DNA of 64,000 nucleotides, from positions 434,001 through 498,000 of the forward strand of contig NZ_JBBGZW010000002.1 in NCBI RefSeq assembly GCF_037479095.1, given 5' to 3'. Shown in pieces: positions 1-11,032 of the stretch (position 1 is its first letter; each line of letters starts with the position of its first letter). A model generated the notes under the pieces. The model did no database searches. It saw nothing but the letters and a program-made list of their open reading frames with translations, and had not been told where the DNA came from. Source of the stretch: Pantoea nemavictus. GTDB lineage: Bacteria; Pseudomonadota; Gammaproteobacteria; Enterobacterales; Enterobacteriaceae. The position numbers and the translations under genes were made by a program.

Positions 1-1046
1 ACGGCATTACGCCGCGCCGCTGGATAAATCAGTGCAACCCGGCGCTGGCGGCATTGATCACTAAAACGCTCGATCGCCCGTGGCTGACCGATCTTGATCA
101 GCTCAAAGGACTAGAAATTTACGCCGACCACGCGGCATTCCAGGCACAATACCGCGCGATTAAACAGCAAAACAAGCTGTCGCTGACGCGCTGGATCGCC
201 GAACGCACCGGCATTAGGGTCAATCCCCAGGCGCTGTTTGATGTACAAATCAAGCGTCTGCATGAGTACAAGCGTCAACATCTGGCGCTGCTGCATACCA
301 TTGCGCTATGGCAAACGCTGGTGAGCGATCCGCAGGCCAATCTGGCGCCGCGCGTGGTGCTGTTTGGTGCGAAAGCCGCGCCGGGTTATGTGCTGGCGAA
401 AAATATTATCTACGCGATAAACAAAGTCGCAGCCACCATCAACAACGATCCGCGCATAGGCGATCGCCTTAAAGTGGTGTTTATTCCGGATTACAACGTA
501 TCGGTTGCCGAGCGACTGATTCCGGCAGCGGACTTATCCGAGCAAATTTCCACAGCGGGTAAAGAGGCATCAGGCACCGGCAACATGAAGCTGGCGCTCA
601 ACGGCGCCCTGACCATTGGCACGCTGGATGGCGCCAACGTAGAGATTGCCGAACAGGTAGGCAGCGAAAATATCTTTATCTTTGGCCATACCGTGGACGA
701 GGTCAGCGCGTTAAAAGCCGCGGGTTACTCACCCGATGGGTGGCGCAAAAAAGATGCGCAGCTCGATCGCGCGCTCACAGCGTTAGAGGATGGCACCTTC
801 AGCGACGGTGATGTCAGCGCCTTCGCGCCCCTGCTGCACAGCCTCAGCTCGGCAGGCGGCGATCCTTATCTGGTGCTGGCCGATTTCCGTCACTACCTGA
901 ATGCCCAGGCGCAGGCAGAAACTTTATGGGCCGACCAGGATGGCTGGACGCGCGCCGCGATTCTTAATACTGCGCGCTGCGGGATGTTCAGCGCCGATCG
1001 CGCAGTTCGCGACTATCAGCAACGTATCTGGCAGGCCGCGCGATGA
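1..1046 (+). CDS. malP: Maltodextrin phosphorylase, C-terminal part (5' end outside window)
   Basis: This PLP-dependent enzyme cleaves glucose-1-phosphate from maltodextrins with inorganic phosphate in the cytoplasm. The reading frame is open from base 3, where the residues read [15 protein letters not shown], a conserved glycogen-phosphorylase stretch, so the gene enters from outside the window and only about the last 347 codons are present. The PLP-lysine region [12 protein letters not shown] is intact, with the lysine codon at 588-590. The stop codon overlaps the malQ start as ATGA (1043-1046), which implies translational coupling in a malPQ operon as in E. coli. The promoter is not visible. 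Family assignment is very secure. Confidence 0.97.
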   Translation, partial: GITPRRWINQCNPALAALITKTLDRPWLTDLDQLKGLEIYADHAAFQAQYRAIKQQNKLSLTRWIAERTGIRVNPQALFDVQIKRLHEYKRQHLALLHTIALWQTLVSDPQANLAPRVVLFGAKAAPGYVLAKNIIYAINKVAATINNDPRIGDRLKVVFIPDYNVSVAERLIPAADLSEQISTAGKEASGTGNMKLALNGALTIGTLDGANVEIAEQVGSENIFIFGHTVDEVSALKAAGYSPDGWRKKDAQLDRALTALEDGTFSDGDVSAFAPLLHSLSSAGGDPYLVLADFRHYLNAQAQAETLWADQDGWTRAAILNTARCGMFSADRAVRDYQQRIWQAAR

Positions 1047-3097
1047 GTAGCACCATGACACCAACATTCAATCCCGCACCGGAAATTGCCACCGATTACA
1101 TCGATGCGCATGGTCGTTTGCAGTCTGTCTCTCCAGTTACCCGCCAGCGTCTGCTGGCGGCGATGCACCCCGCCCGCCCAGCGGTATCGCCGTTGCCGCC
1201 GGTGCTGATCGTCCAGGGCGAGCAGGCTGAAATAGTGCTGCCCGCGCCTGGCGTCACCGCCGATTGGCAACTGGTCAGTGAACAGGGCGAGAGCTGGAAT
1301 GGCAGCTGCATCGCCAGCCAGCCGATCCGTTTGCCATCGCTACCGTATGGTTATCACCAGCTCAGCGTTAACGCGCATCCGCAGCCGTTGCACTGCCGGA
1401 TCATTGTCGCGCCTGTTCGTTGTTACGAGCCGCCCGCCATCGTTCAGGGCAACTCGCTGTGGGGCGCCTGCATTCAGCTTTATACCCTGCGCTCAGCGAC
1501 TAACTGGGGGATCGGCGACTTCAGCGATTTACAGCAGATGCTGGCAGAGGTCGCGCAGCGCGGCGGCGCCTGTATTGGCCTCAACCCGCTGCACGCGCTG
1601 TTCCCGGCAACACCGGAAAGCGCCAGCCCCTATAGCCCCTCTTCACGTCGCTGGCTCAATATGCTGTATATCGATGTCGCCGCCGTGCAAGATTTTCAAC
1701 ACAGTGAGGAAGCGCAGCGCTGGTGGCACTCGCCGACTACGCAGCAGGCGTTACAGGCGGCGCGTGACGCTGAGTGGGTTGATTACTCTGCCGTTACCGC
1801 GCTGAAGCTGGCGGCACTGCGTCTCGCATGGCAGCACTTCAGAAAGCGCGCGGCGGACGACCAACAGGTGGTCGCTTTTGACACCTTTATGGCGCAAGGC
1901 GGGGAAAGTTTGCTGCATCAGGGCGTTTTCGACGCGCTACACGCCGCGCAGATCGCCGAGGATGCGCAGCGCTACGACTGGACGACATGGCCTGCGGAAT
2001 TACAGTCGCCAGACAGCGCGGCGGTGCGGGCATTCCGTATCGAGCACACCTATGAAGTGCGTTTCTATCTGTGGTTACAGTGGCTGGCCGCCGAACAGTT
2101 CGCCGCGTGCTGGGCGGTTTGCCAGCACTATGCGATGCCGATTGGCTTATATCGCGATCTAGCGGTTGGCGTGGCGCAGGGCGGCGCGGAAACCTGGAGC
2201 GATCGCCAGCTGTATTGCTTGCAAGCCAGCGTGGGCGCACCGCCGGATATTCTCGGGCCGCTGGGCCAGAACTGGGGATTGCCGCCAATGGATCCGCAGG
2301 TGATGCAGGCGCGCGCCTACGAGCCGTGGATAGCGCTGCTGCGTGCCAACATGCACGACTGTGGCGCGTTGCGTATCGATCACGTGATGGCGCTGCTGCG
2401 CCTGTGGTGGATTCCGCAGGGCGAAAGTGCTGCCGAAGGCGCCTACGTGCACTATCCCATCGACGATCTGCTCGCCATTTTGGCGCTGGAGAGCCAGCGT
2501 CACCAGTGCATGGTGATTGGTGAAGACTTGGGAACGGTGCCACAGGCGATCGTCGGCAAACTGCAGCAGGCGGGCGTCTACTCCTACAAAGTGCTCTACT
2601 TTGAACAGACGTCAAAAACGGCATTTCGCTCGCCATCGCACTGGCCACGTCAGGCCATGGCGGTGGCCACCACGCACGATATGCCGACGCTGCGCGGCTG
2701 GTGGCAAAGTGACGATCTACGCCTGGGCAGCGAGCTTGGGCTGTATCCCGATAAACAGATTCTGGCCGGCCTCAACAAGGCGCGTCTAGCCGCACGTCGC
2801 GCGCTGTTCAGCAGCCTGCAACGCAGCGGATGTCTGGCAGCACAGCGCGAGCCGCAGGTGATGAATCGGGCGTTAAGTGAAGCGATGCAGCGCTATCTGG
2901 CTGACAGCCACAGCGCGCTGTTGGGCCTGCAGCCCGAGGATTGGCTGGATATGGCCGCCCCGGTGAATATTCCCGGCACCACCACGCACTACCCCAACTG
3001 GCGGCGCAAGCTCAGCGCCTCGCTGGAGGAGATGTTTGCTGACCCGCAGATTAACGCGTTGCTGGCAGATATCGATCGTCGGCGAAAGCGGGTTTAA
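1043..3097 (+). CDS. malQ: 4-alpha-glucanotransferase (amylomaltase)
   Basis: Amylomaltase transfers glucanosyl units between maltodextrins, releasing glucose and giving longer chains for MalP. The protein has 684 residues, close to the 694 of E. coli MalQ, and belongs to glycoside hydrolase family 77. The three catalytic acids are present at almost the E. coli positions: nucleophile Asp446 in [10 protein letters not shown], acid/base Glu494 in GEDLGTVP and Asp546 in [12 protein letters not shown] (E. coli numbering is higher by two). It starts at an ATG overlapping the malP stop. It converges on malM, with a palindromic element and a malM terminator between them. Confidence 0.97.
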   Translation: MSSTMTPTFNPAPEIATDYIDAHGRLQSVSPVTRQRLLAAMHPARPAVSPLPPVLIVQGEQAEIVLPAPGVTADWQLVSEQGESWNGSCIASQPIRLPSLPYGYHQLSVNAHPQPLHCRIIVAPVRCYEPPAIVQGNSLWGACIQLYTLRSATNWGIGDFSDLQQMLAEVAQRGGACIGLNPLHALFPATPESASPYSPSSRRWLNMLYIDVAAVQDFQHSEEAQRWWHSPTTQQALQAARDAEWVDYSAVTALKLAALRLAWQHFRKRAADDQQVVAFDTFMAQGGESLLHQGVFDALHAAQIAEDAQRYDWTTWPAELQSPDSAAVRAFRIEHTYEVRFYLWLQWLAAEQFAACWAVCQHYAMPIGLYRDLAVGVAQGGAETWSDRQLYCLQASVGAPPDILGPLGQNWGLPPMDPQVMQARAYEPWIALLRANMHDCGALRIDHVMALLRLWWIPQGESAAEGAYVHYPIDDLLAILALESQRHQCMVIGEDLGTVPQAIVGKLQQAGVYSYKVLYFEQTSKTAFRSPSHWPRQAMAVATTHDMPTLRGWWQSDDLRLGSELGLYPDKQILAGLNKARLAARRALFSSLQRSGCLAAQREPQVMNRALSEAMQRYLADSHSALLGLQPEDWLDMAAPVNIPGTTTHYPNWRRKLSASLEEMFADPQINALLADIDRRRKRV

Positions 3098-3137
3098 TTT
3101 TTGTATTGATTCGAGCCTCGGTCCGTGCTGGCTGACC

Positions 3138-3276
3138 GTGCTGGCTGTCCCCCTCCTCGGTCCTCCCCCATAAATGGAGGAGGAAGATGCTGCTATATGT
3201 GAGTTCTGAAGCTGCATGTGGCAGCGTCTCCTTCCCCCGCAAGCGGGGGAAGGCCGGGATGGGGGACAGCCAGCAC
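3138..3276. repeat. MITE-like palindromic element with 16-bp perfect terminal inverted repeats
   Basis: A 139-bp segment lies between convergent malQ and malM. Its ends are a perfect 16-bp inverted repeat, GTGCTGGCTGTCCCCC at 3138-3153 and its complement at 3261-3276. Inside are two further hairpins: CCTCCCCCATAAATGGAGG, roughly 3162-3180, and CCCCCGCAAGCGGGGG, around 3234-3249. No convincing coding frame is present. The architecture resembles a non-autonomous miniature element or REPIN-type repeat, but no target-site duplication was identified. Confidence 0.6.
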
Positions 3277-3285
3277 ACACCAGGC

Positions 3286-3311
3286 AAAAAAAAGGTGCGC
3301 CGCAGCGCACC
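3286..3311 (-). terminator. Rho-independent terminator of malK-lamB-malM
   Basis: Read on the minus strand, a 7-bp stem GGTGCGC/GCGCACC with a TGCG loop is followed at once by eight T residues. It lies about 30 bp beyond the malM stop codon. Confidence 0.9.
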
Positions 3312-3342
3312 AGATGGAACAAATCAGCACTGTCGGGGTGCT

Positions 3343-4266
3343 TCACCCCTTGCCTTTAACACTGCTGACAAAAACTTTCCTCGCGGAGGTGGAGCCTAAA
3401 CGCTCGGCCTCATCCAGCAGTTTCAACGCTTTATCAATGTTGCCCTGATCGACGGCCTGCCGGATGTTCTGATTAAAATAGCCTTCGGTATCGGTCATGA
3501 TCGGCTCACGTTTGGCTTCAGGTGCAGCGGCTGCATGGTACACCGCAGGCGCCACCGGCTGGGTATTGCCGACCGTCACCGGCGCGGGGCCCGATGAACC
3601 AAACAGCGGCCCGACTAAAATCGACGAGCCTGCGCTGGTTTTCACTTTGAGCTTAAGCGTGCCTGCGCGGCTATGACGGGCAATGGGATCGGGAATATCC
3701 GGCACTGCATGGCCGGTGCCTTTGGCATACGCCTTCGCCGGATCCATCAAAGTGGTGGTTTCAATCAGATCTTTCTCGGTGGTGAATACCAGCAGATAGA
3801 TCTTTTGCTGTCCAAGTGCAGGCGTCAGCTTCATTACGCCTTCAAGACGATCGGCTGCCATCACGCCCGGTTGTTGATAGGTAAAAAAGCGCGCCGGAAA
3901 CCAGGCCGCCGGGCGCATGTTCTCATCCAGTACCAGCACATTCGGCGCAAACACCTGATTCTGATGCACTTCGCTGCTCAGCGTAATGGTGAGTTCACCG
4001 ATGTTTGCCGGCAGGCTGTAGGCCGCGACCGAACCCGTTACGCCCGCAGCGTTGAGGTTGGCGCCATTTTCCGCCAACGTGCTAACCTGGGTGCGCGACG
4101 TATCGACCGGCAACCAGCTTAGCGTCTGCAGGCTGGCGGGCGGAATGGTAGGTGCAGCGGAGAGATCCTGTGGCACCAGATTCACCTCGGCGAAGGCCGG
4201 TAAACTCTGGCCAGCCAGCAGCGCCGCACTTAGGCACAGCGCAAAAACCGTTTTTTTCATTTTCAT
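3343..4266 (-). CDS. malM: Maltose operon periplasmic protein MalM
   Basis: MalM is a periplasmic protein of the maltose regulon whose biochemical role is still unclear; a maltodextrin-channelling role near LamB has been proposed for the family. The 307-residue product begins with a typical signal peptide (basic MKMKK, hydrophobic core, cleavage after LPAFA at about residue 26). The mature protein has the Ala/Pro-rich linker around residues 210-235 seen in this family. It is the last gene of malK-lamB-malM, 97 bp after lamB, and is followed by a clean terminator. Confidence 0.93.
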   Translation of the reverse strand: MKMKKTVFALCLSAALLAGQSLPAFAEVNLVPQDLSAAPTIPPASLQTLSWLPVDTSRTQVSTLAENGANLNAAGVTGSVAAYSLPANIGELTITLSSEVHQNQVFAPNVLVLDENMRPAAWFPARFFTYQQPGVMAADRLEGVMKLTPALGQQKIYLLVFTTEKDLIETTTLMDPAKAYAKGTGHAVPDIPDPIARHSRAGTLKLKVKTSAGSSILVGPLFGSSGPAPVTVGNTQPVAPAVYHAAAAPEAKREPIMTDTEGYFNQNIRQAVDQGNIDKALKLLDEAERLGSTSARKVFVSSVKGKG

Positions 4267-4363
4267 TGTGCTACCTCAAAAAGCTGTCAGGCAGCGGCGC
4301 GAACCAGGCAATGGCGCGCCGCGCCGAAAAGAGATGGTCTCAGTCAGGTCATCAGCGGGAGCT

Positions 4364-5668
<1,305 letters not shown>

Positions 5669-5706
5669 CTATCTCCTGAGGTCATTGCTTTTATTGTTTT
5701 GCAGGG

Positions 5707-6816
5707 CTAAACACCGGGCTCCTGATGCAACCTGCGACAGGCGCTGCCATCTTCACGGAAAAGATGGCAACGCTCTGGCGGCAGGCCGATACCCATCAGG
5801 GCGCCCTCTTCTACCAGCACGACGTCCTCCTGGCGGTACACCAGGCTTTGACGAATAGCGGGAATCTGGATGTGAATTTGCGTTTCGTGACCCAACTGCT
5901 CGACCACCGTCACCTCACCTTCAAGGGTGACATCGGCAATATCGCTGGAGAGCAGATGCTCGGGCCGGATGCCTAACGACATGTTGCTGCCCACCTGCAC
6001 GCCAGCGCTGTCGACCGGCAGCCACACCAGCTGGGTGTTGGGTAAGCGCACCTGAACCTGATCGATGGCGGTGGCGGTGACTTTTACGGGTAAGAAATTC
6101 ATGCGTGGCGAGCCGATAAAACCGGCGACGAAACGATTGGCGGGATAGTGATAAAGCTCGAGCGGCTTGCCGACCTGCGCAACGTGTCCGCCATCCAGCA
6201 CCACGATCTTATCGGCCAGCGTCATCGCTTCGGTTTGATCGTGGGTGACGTAAATCATGGTGCGCTTCAGGCGCTTATGCAGGCGCGAGATCTCAATCCG
6301 CATCTGCACACGCAGTGCCGCATCGAGGTTGGAGAGCGGCTCATCCAATAAAAACACGCGCGGTTCCGCCACCAGCGTACGGCCAATCGCCACGCGCTGG
6401 CGCTGCCCCCCGGAAAGCGCTTTAGGACGTCGCTCCAGCAGATGCGCCAGCTGCAGCACTTCCGCCACCTGGTTGACCCGCTGCTGGATCTCCGCTTTAC
6501 GCGTACCGGCCAGCTTCAGGCCAAATGACATGTTCTCTGCCACCGAAAGATGGGGATACAGCGCGTAGGACTGAAACACCATGCCGATACCGCGCTCAGC
6601 CGGCGGCACCTCATTCATGCGTTTGTCACCGATAAACAGATCGCCGCTGGTGATGGTTTCCAGACCGGCAATCATGCGCAGCAGCGTCGATTTTCCGCAG
6701 CCCGACGGCCCGACAAACACCACAAACTCGCCTTCCGCGATCTCCAGGCTGATGTTTTTCGACACCTCGGTTTCGCCCCAGACCTTAGAGACACTGCGCA
6801 ACGTAACGCTCGACAT
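5707..6816 (-). CDS. malK: Maltose/maltodextrin ABC transporter ATPase
   Basis: MalK is the ATP-hydrolysing subunit of the MalFGK2 importer and, in enterobacteria, also represses MalT when transport is idle. The 369-residue protein carries Walker [10 protein letters not shown] (36-44), the signature [13 protein letters not shown], Walker [14 protein letters not shown] and the switch histidine in VTHDQ. A C-terminal regulatory OB-fold region (about residues 235-369) has the length typical of MalK. It is the first gene of malK-lamB-malM and diverges from malE. Confidence 0.97.
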   Translation of the reverse strand: MSSVTLRSVSKVWGETEVSKNISLEIAEGEFVVFVGPSGCGKSTLLRMIAGLETITSGDLFIGDKRMNEVPPAERGIGMVFQSYALYPHLSVAENMSFGLKLAGTRKAEIQQRVNQVAEVLQLAHLLERRPKALSGGQRQRVAIGRTLVAEPRVFLLDEPLSNLDAALRVQMRIEISRLHKRLKRTMIYVTHDQTEAMTLADKIVVLDGGHVAQVGKPLELYHYPANRFVAGFIGSPRMNFLPVKVTATAIDQVQVRLPNTQLVWLPVDSAGVQVGSNMSLGIRPEHLLSSDIADVTLEGEVTVVEQLGHETQIHIQIPAIRQSLVYRQEDVVLVEEGALMGIGLPPERCHLFREDGSACRRLHQEPGV

Positions 6817-7179
6817 GATGTTTTCCTCTCAGCTCACTCATCCTTGTCCGCAAGTCGGCGGACAGACCCCGGCGACAACTATGGGCAAGGTTATTGGGGC
6901 CGACATCCTCCACCGCAGCGCATCTGTGTGGGGGAGGAGACGGGAGGAGGAGAACGCCAGGGCAAGCACGGCGCAACGCCGCCGCCGCGGGTTTTTGTGA
7001 TCGATAACGCAGAGATGAGCGGCGATTCTGTGCGCCAGTCCGTGATAACCCGCTTGTTTTGCAACGCAGATCACATCAGATGCACCGCAGGCGTAGAGCC
7101 GGGGAGGATGAGAAGCCGCAGCAGAGGCTCACAATGTGGCGGGTAAAACGATTTCCGTTTCCGCTAACAGGATGGAGTT
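6817..7179. promoter_or_regulatory. Divergent malK/malE control region with MalT boxes and CRP-like sites
   Basis: This 363-bp divergent region contains several matches to the MalT box (GGGGA[T/G]GAGG-like). On the plus strand these are GGGGAGGAG at 6931-6939, GGGAGGAGG at 6942-6950 and GGGGAGGATGAG at 7101-7112. On the minus strand they are GGAGGATG at 6911-6904 and AAGGATGAG at 6845-6837. Two degenerate CRP sites are seen: TGTGA-N6-ACGCA at 6996-7011 and TGCAA-N6-TCACA at 7060-7075. The arrangement parallels the E. coli malEp/malKp region, where CRP repositions MalT. Individual box assignments are by eye. Confidence 0.8.
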
Positions 7180-8370
7180 ATGACAATGAAAACCGGTGCA
7201 CGCACGCTTGCCCTTTCCGCCCTGACGGCCGTGCTGTTTTCAGCTTCCGCCGTTGCCAAAATTGAAGAAGGAAAGCTGGTCATCTGGATCAACGGCGATA
7301 AGGGCTATAACGGCCTGGCTGAAGTGGGTAAAAAGTTTGAGCAGGAGACCGGCATTAAGGTGACGGTGGAGCATCCGGACAAAATGGAAGAGAAGTATCC
7401 GCAGGTGGCCGCCACCGGCGACGGACCGGACATCATCTTCTGGGCGCACGACCGTTTTGGCGGTTACGCGCAGTCCGGCCTGTTGGCGGAGATCTCACCG
7501 GATGCCAATTTCCAGCAGAAGATTTTCCCCTTCACCTGGGACGCGGTGCGCTTCAACGGCAAGCTGATCGGTTATCCGATTTCAGTTGAGTCTTTATCGC
7601 TGATTTACAACAAAGATCTGCTACCTGAGCCGCCAAAAAGCTGGGAAGAGATCGCCGCGCTGGATAAGAAAATGCGCGCGCAAGGCAAGAGCGCCATGAT
7701 GTTCAACCTGCAGGAGCCGTACTTCACCTGGCCGCTGCTGGCAGCGGGTGGCGCTTATGCGTTCAAACTTAACGATGGCCGCTACGATGTGAAGGATACC
7801 GGCGTCGATAATGCCGGTGCTAAAGCAGGCATGAGCTTCCTCGTCGATCAGGTGAAAGCCAAAACGCTGAATGCCGACACCGATTACTCCATCGCCGAAG
7901 CCGCCTTTAACAAGGGGCAAACCGCCATGACCATTAACGGTCCGTGGGCGTGGAGCAACATCGATAAGAGCAAAATAAATTACGGTGTCACGTTGTTGCC
8001 TACGCTCAACGGCAAACCGTCCAAAACTTTTGTCGGCGTGCTGAGTGCCGGGATCAATGCTGCTAGCCCAAATAAAGAGCTGGCGAAAGAGTTCCTGGAA
8101 AACTACCTGCTAACCGATAGCGGTCTTGATGCCGTCAACAAAGACAAGCCGCTGGGCGCAGTGGCGCTGAAGTCTTTCCAGCAGACGCTAGAGAAGGATG
8201 AACGCATCGCCGCCACCATGAATAACGCGCGTAACGGCGACATCATGCCAAACATTCCGCAGATGGCCGCCTTCTGGTACGCCATGCGCACCGCAACGCT
8301 GAATGCGCTGAGCGGGCGTCAAAGCGTGGACGCGGCACTGAAAGATGCGCAGGCGCGTCTCAACAAGTAA
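7180..8370 (+). CDS. malE: Maltose/maltodextrin-binding periplasmic protein
   Basis: MalE binds maltose and maltodextrins in the periplasm, delivers them to MalFGK2 and presents maltose to chemotaxis. The 396-residue precursor has a signal peptide of about 26 residues ending SASAVA, and the mature protein begins [20 protein letters not shown], virtually the E. coli sequence. The first ATG is chosen because MTMKTGAR aligns with the E. coli MKIKTGAR start and lies below GGATGGAG. Adjacent ATGs at 7180 and 7186 leave a two-residue ambiguity. It is the first gene of malEFG. Confidence 0.98.
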   Translation: MTMKTGARTLALSALTAVLFSASAVAKIEEGKLVIWINGDKGYNGLAEVGKKFEQETGIKVTVEHPDKMEEKYPQVAATGDGPDIIFWAHDRFGGYAQSGLLAEISPDANFQQKIFPFTWDAVRFNGKLIGYPISVESLSLIYNKDLLPEPPKSWEEIAALDKKMRAQGKSAMMFNLQEPYFTWPLLAAGGAYAFKLNDGRYDVKDTGVDNAGAKAGMSFLVDQVKAKTLNADTDYSIAEAAFNKGQTAMTINGPWAWSNIDKSKINYGVTLLPTLNGKPSKTFVGVLSAGINAASPNKELAKEFLENYLLTDSGLDAVNKDKPLGAVALKSFQQTLEKDERIAATMNNARNGDIMPNIPQMAAFWYAMRTATLNALSGRQSVDAALKDAQARLNK

Positions 8371-8382
8371 TCCTCTCTACCA

Positions 8383-8402
8383 GAGCCGGATCGCTCCGGC
8401 TC
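8383..8402 (+). other. malE-malF intercistronic hairpin
   Basis: A perfect 8-bp stem GAGCCGGA/TCCGGCTC closes a TCGC tetraloop directly after malE. There is no U-tract, so it probably stabilises the malE end of the mRNA or reduces readthrough, giving MalE excess over MalF as the REP elements do in E. coli. Confidence 0.65.
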
Positions 8403-8430
8403 GTTACTGGCTGTTAAGGAAAACCGCATC

Positions 8431-9951
8431 ATGTCAGGAAAACCGAAAACAGCACGCTACAGCGCCGTGCTGAAGGCTCTTTTTCTCGGTATCTGCTGTC
8501 TGCTGGTCGGCTATCTGCTCGTGCTGATGTATGCAAAAGGTGAATATCTGTTTGCGCTGGTGACGCTGATTATTAGCGCCGTCGGCATCTGGATTTATGC
8601 TAATCGTCGCGCTTACGCCTGGCGCTATGTCTATCCCGGACTGGCGGGCATGGCGCTGTTCGTGCTGTTTCCCCTCGCCTGTACCGTTGCGATTGCCTTC
8701 ACTAACTACAGCAGCACCAACCAGCTGACGCTGGAGCGGGCGCAACAGGTGTTGCTCAGTCGACAATATCAGGATGGCTCGGCGCTCAATTTCTCGCTGT
8801 TTCCGGCAGGCGATCGTTGGCAGCTGGTACTGACAGAAGCCGCCAACGGGCAAACTTTCGTCTCACCTGCGTTTGCCTTTGGCGGCGCGCAACAGCTGAA
8901 ACTCACCAGCGCCCCGCCGCCTGCCGGTGAACGTGCCACGCTGCGCATCGTCACCACTAATCGCCAGGCGCTGAACCAGATTCAGGCAGAACTGCCGGAT
9001 GGTCGTCGCGTGGTAATGAGCTCGCTGCGCCAGTTCTCCGGCACGCGTCCGCTGTTTGTGCTGCAACCTAACGGCGATCTGAAAAATCAGCAAAGCGGCG
9101 CGCTATATCAGGCCAATCGTGACACCGGCTTCTATCAGAACGCCAGCGGTGAAGCGCTCAGCCCGGGCTTCACGGTGAATAGCGGCTGGAAAAACTTCAT
9201 CCGCGTGTTTACCGATGAAGGGATTCAGAAGCCGTTTCTGGCCATCTTTGGCTGGACGCTACTGTTTTCGTTGGTGACGGTGATTCTCACCGTGGCGGTC
9301 GGCATGGTGCTGGCATGTCTGGTGCAGTGGGAAGCGCTGAAAGGCAAAGCGGTGTATCGCGTGATGCTGATTTTGCCTTACGCCGTGCCCGCGTTTATCT
9401 CGATACTGATTTTCAAAGGCTTGTTCAACCAGAGCTTCGGTGAAATCAACGTGATGCTGAAAGCGCTGTTCGGCTTCCAGCCCGCGTGGTTTAGCGATCC
9501 GACGCTGGCGCGCACCATGCTGGTGATCGTCAATACCTGGCTCGGTTATCCCTACATGATGATTCTCTGCATGGGCTTGCTGAAAGCCATTCCGGACGAT
9601 CTCTATGAGGCGTCGGCGATGGACGGTGCCGGGCCGCTGCAGAACTTCTTCCTGATTACCCTGCCGTTGCTGTTAAAGCCGCTGATGCCGCTGATGATCG
9701 CCAGTTTTGCCTTTAACTTTAATAACTTTGTACTGGTGCAGCTGCTGACCAACGGCGGACCGGATCGTATCGGCACCACTACGCCAGCCGGCTACACCGA
9801 TTTACTGGTGAATTACACCTGGCGTATTGCGTTTGAAGGCGGCGGCGGGCAGGACTTTGGCCTGGCGGCAGCCATCGCCACGCTGATCTTCCTGCTGGTG
9901 GGTGCGCTGGCGGTGATCAATCTGAAAGCCGTGCGGATGAAATTCGATTAA
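8431..9951 (+). CDS. malF: Maltose ABC transporter permease MalF
   Basis: MalF is one of two membrane subunits of the maltose importer. The 506-residue protein has N-terminal transmembrane helices (about 15-75), a large periplasmic P2 loop (about residues 90-260) that is characteristic of MalF, and C-terminal helices. The cytoplasmic EAA motif EASAMDGAGPLQNFFLITLP contacts MalK. It follows malE by 60 bp and precedes malG by 9 bp. Confidence 0.97.
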   Translation: MSGKPKTARYSAVLKALFLGICCLLVGYLLVLMYAKGEYLFALVTLIISAVGIWIYANRRAYAWRYVYPGLAGMALFVLFPLACTVAIAFTNYSSTNQLTLERAQQVLLSRQYQDGSALNFSLFPAGDRWQLVLTEAANGQTFVSPAFAFGGAQQLKLTSAPPPAGERATLRIVTTNRQALNQIQAELPDGRRVVMSSLRQFSGTRPLFVLQPNGDLKNQQSGALYQANRDTGFYQNASGEALSPGFTVNSGWKNFIRVFTDEGIQKPFLAIFGWTLLFSLVTVILTVAVGMVLACLVQWEALKGKAVYRVMLILPYAVPAFISILIFKGLFNQSFGEINVMLKALFGFQPAWFSDPTLARTMLVIVNTWLGYPYMMILCMGLLKAIPDDLYEASAMDGAGPLQNFFLITLPLLLKPLMPLMIASFAFNFNNFVLVQLLTNGGPDRIGTTTPAGYTDLLVNYTWRIAFEGGGGQDFGLAAAIATLIFLLVGALAVINLKAVRMKFD

Positions 9952-9960
9952 GGAGGCGTT

Positions 9961-10851
9961 ATGGCTATGGTGCAACCCAAGTCGCAAAAGCTGCGTCTGT
10001 TAATGACGCATCTGCTGCTGCTGATGTTTATTGCGGGAATTCTGTTTCCGCTGCTGATGGTATTCGCCATCTCACTGCGCGCCGGTAACTTCGCTACCGG
10101 TTCGCTGATTCCGGAGCAGATTTCCTGGGAACACTGGCAGCTAGCGCTAGGCTTCAGCGTAGAGCACGCCGACGGACGCGTCACGCCACCGCCGTTCCCG
10201 GTGCTGCTGTGGCTGTGGAACTCGGTGAAGATCGCCGCCATCAGCGCCGTCGGTATTGTGGCGCTCTCCACCACCTGCGCCTACGCCTTTGCGCGTATGC
10301 GTTTTGCCGGGCGCGCAACTTTGTTAAAAGGCATGCTGATTTTCCAGATGTTCCCCGCTGTGCTGTCGCTGGTGGCGCTCTATGCACTGTTTGATCGCCT
10401 GGGGCAATATCTGCCGTTTATCGGCCTCAACACCCATGGCGGTGTGATCTTTGCCTACCTTGGCGGCATTGCCCTGCACGTCTGGACCATTAAAGGCTAT
10501 TTCGAAACCATCGATGGATCGCTGGAAGAAGCCGCCGCGCTGGATGGCGCCACGCCGTGGCAGGCATTCCGCCTGGTGTTGTTACCGCTGTCGGTGCCGA
10601 TTCTGGCGGTGGTGTTTATTCTGGCATTTATCGCCGCGGTGACCGAAGTGCCGGTTGCGTCGCTGCTGTTGCGCGATGTGAACAGCTACACGCTGGCAGT
10701 CGGCATGCAGCAATATCTGAACCCGCAGAACTATCTGTGGGGCGACTTTGCCGCAGCGGCGGTGTTGTCTGCGATTCCCATTACGCTGGTGTTCTTACTG
10801 GCACAACGCTGGCTGGTCAGCGGCCTGACGGCCGGTGGCGTGAAAGGCTAA
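9961..10851 (+). CDS. malG: Maltose ABC transporter permease MalG
   Basis: MalG is the second membrane subunit of MalFGK2. The 296-residue protein has six predicted helices and the EAA motif [21 protein letters not shown] that docks on MalK. The C terminus (TAGGVKG) matches the MalG tail that inserts into the MalK dimer. The start is preceded by a strong GGAGG ribosome site 9 bp after malF. A terminator follows. Confidence 0.97.
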   Translation: MAMVQPKSQKLRLLMTHLLLLMFIAGILFPLLMVFAISLRAGNFATGSLIPEQISWEHWQLALGFSVEHADGRVTPPPFPVLLWLWNSVKIAAISAVGIVALSTTCAYAFARMRFAGRATLLKGMLIFQMFPAVLSLVALYALFDRLGQYLPFIGLNTHGGVIFAYLGGIALHVWTIKGYFETIDGSLEEAAALDGATPWQAFRLVLLPLSVPILAVVFILAFIAAVTEVPVASLLLRDVNSYTLAVGMQQYLNPQNYLWGDFAAAAVLSAIPITLVFLLAQRWLVSGLTAGGVKG

Positions 10852-10900
10852 CCTAATTATTGCCCTCCTTCCTCAATGTTCACTGCAATTGAGGTTTTTG

Positions 10901-10923
10901 GCGGCCTGAGGGCCGCTTTTTTT
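10901..10923 (+). terminator. Rho-independent terminator of malEFG
   Basis: A 6-bp stem GCGGCC/GGCCGC with a TGAG loop is followed by seven T residues, about 50 bp after malG. Confidence 0.92.
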
Positions 10924-11032
10924 ATTTGGCGGGGGTTATCAAAAGACCTTCTGCCACGAGATTTAGACAAAATGAATGCAATCGCGTCAAAAAGGTTATG
11001 GTTCCCGGGTAATAAAGGTCGCGACTACATTC

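Noticed and set aside
1887..2648. Long open frame of about 250 codons antisense to malQ
   Set aside because: It lies wholly inside a well-supported GC-rich gene, has an Arg/Pro/Ala-rich composition typical of a shadow frame and no ribosome site.
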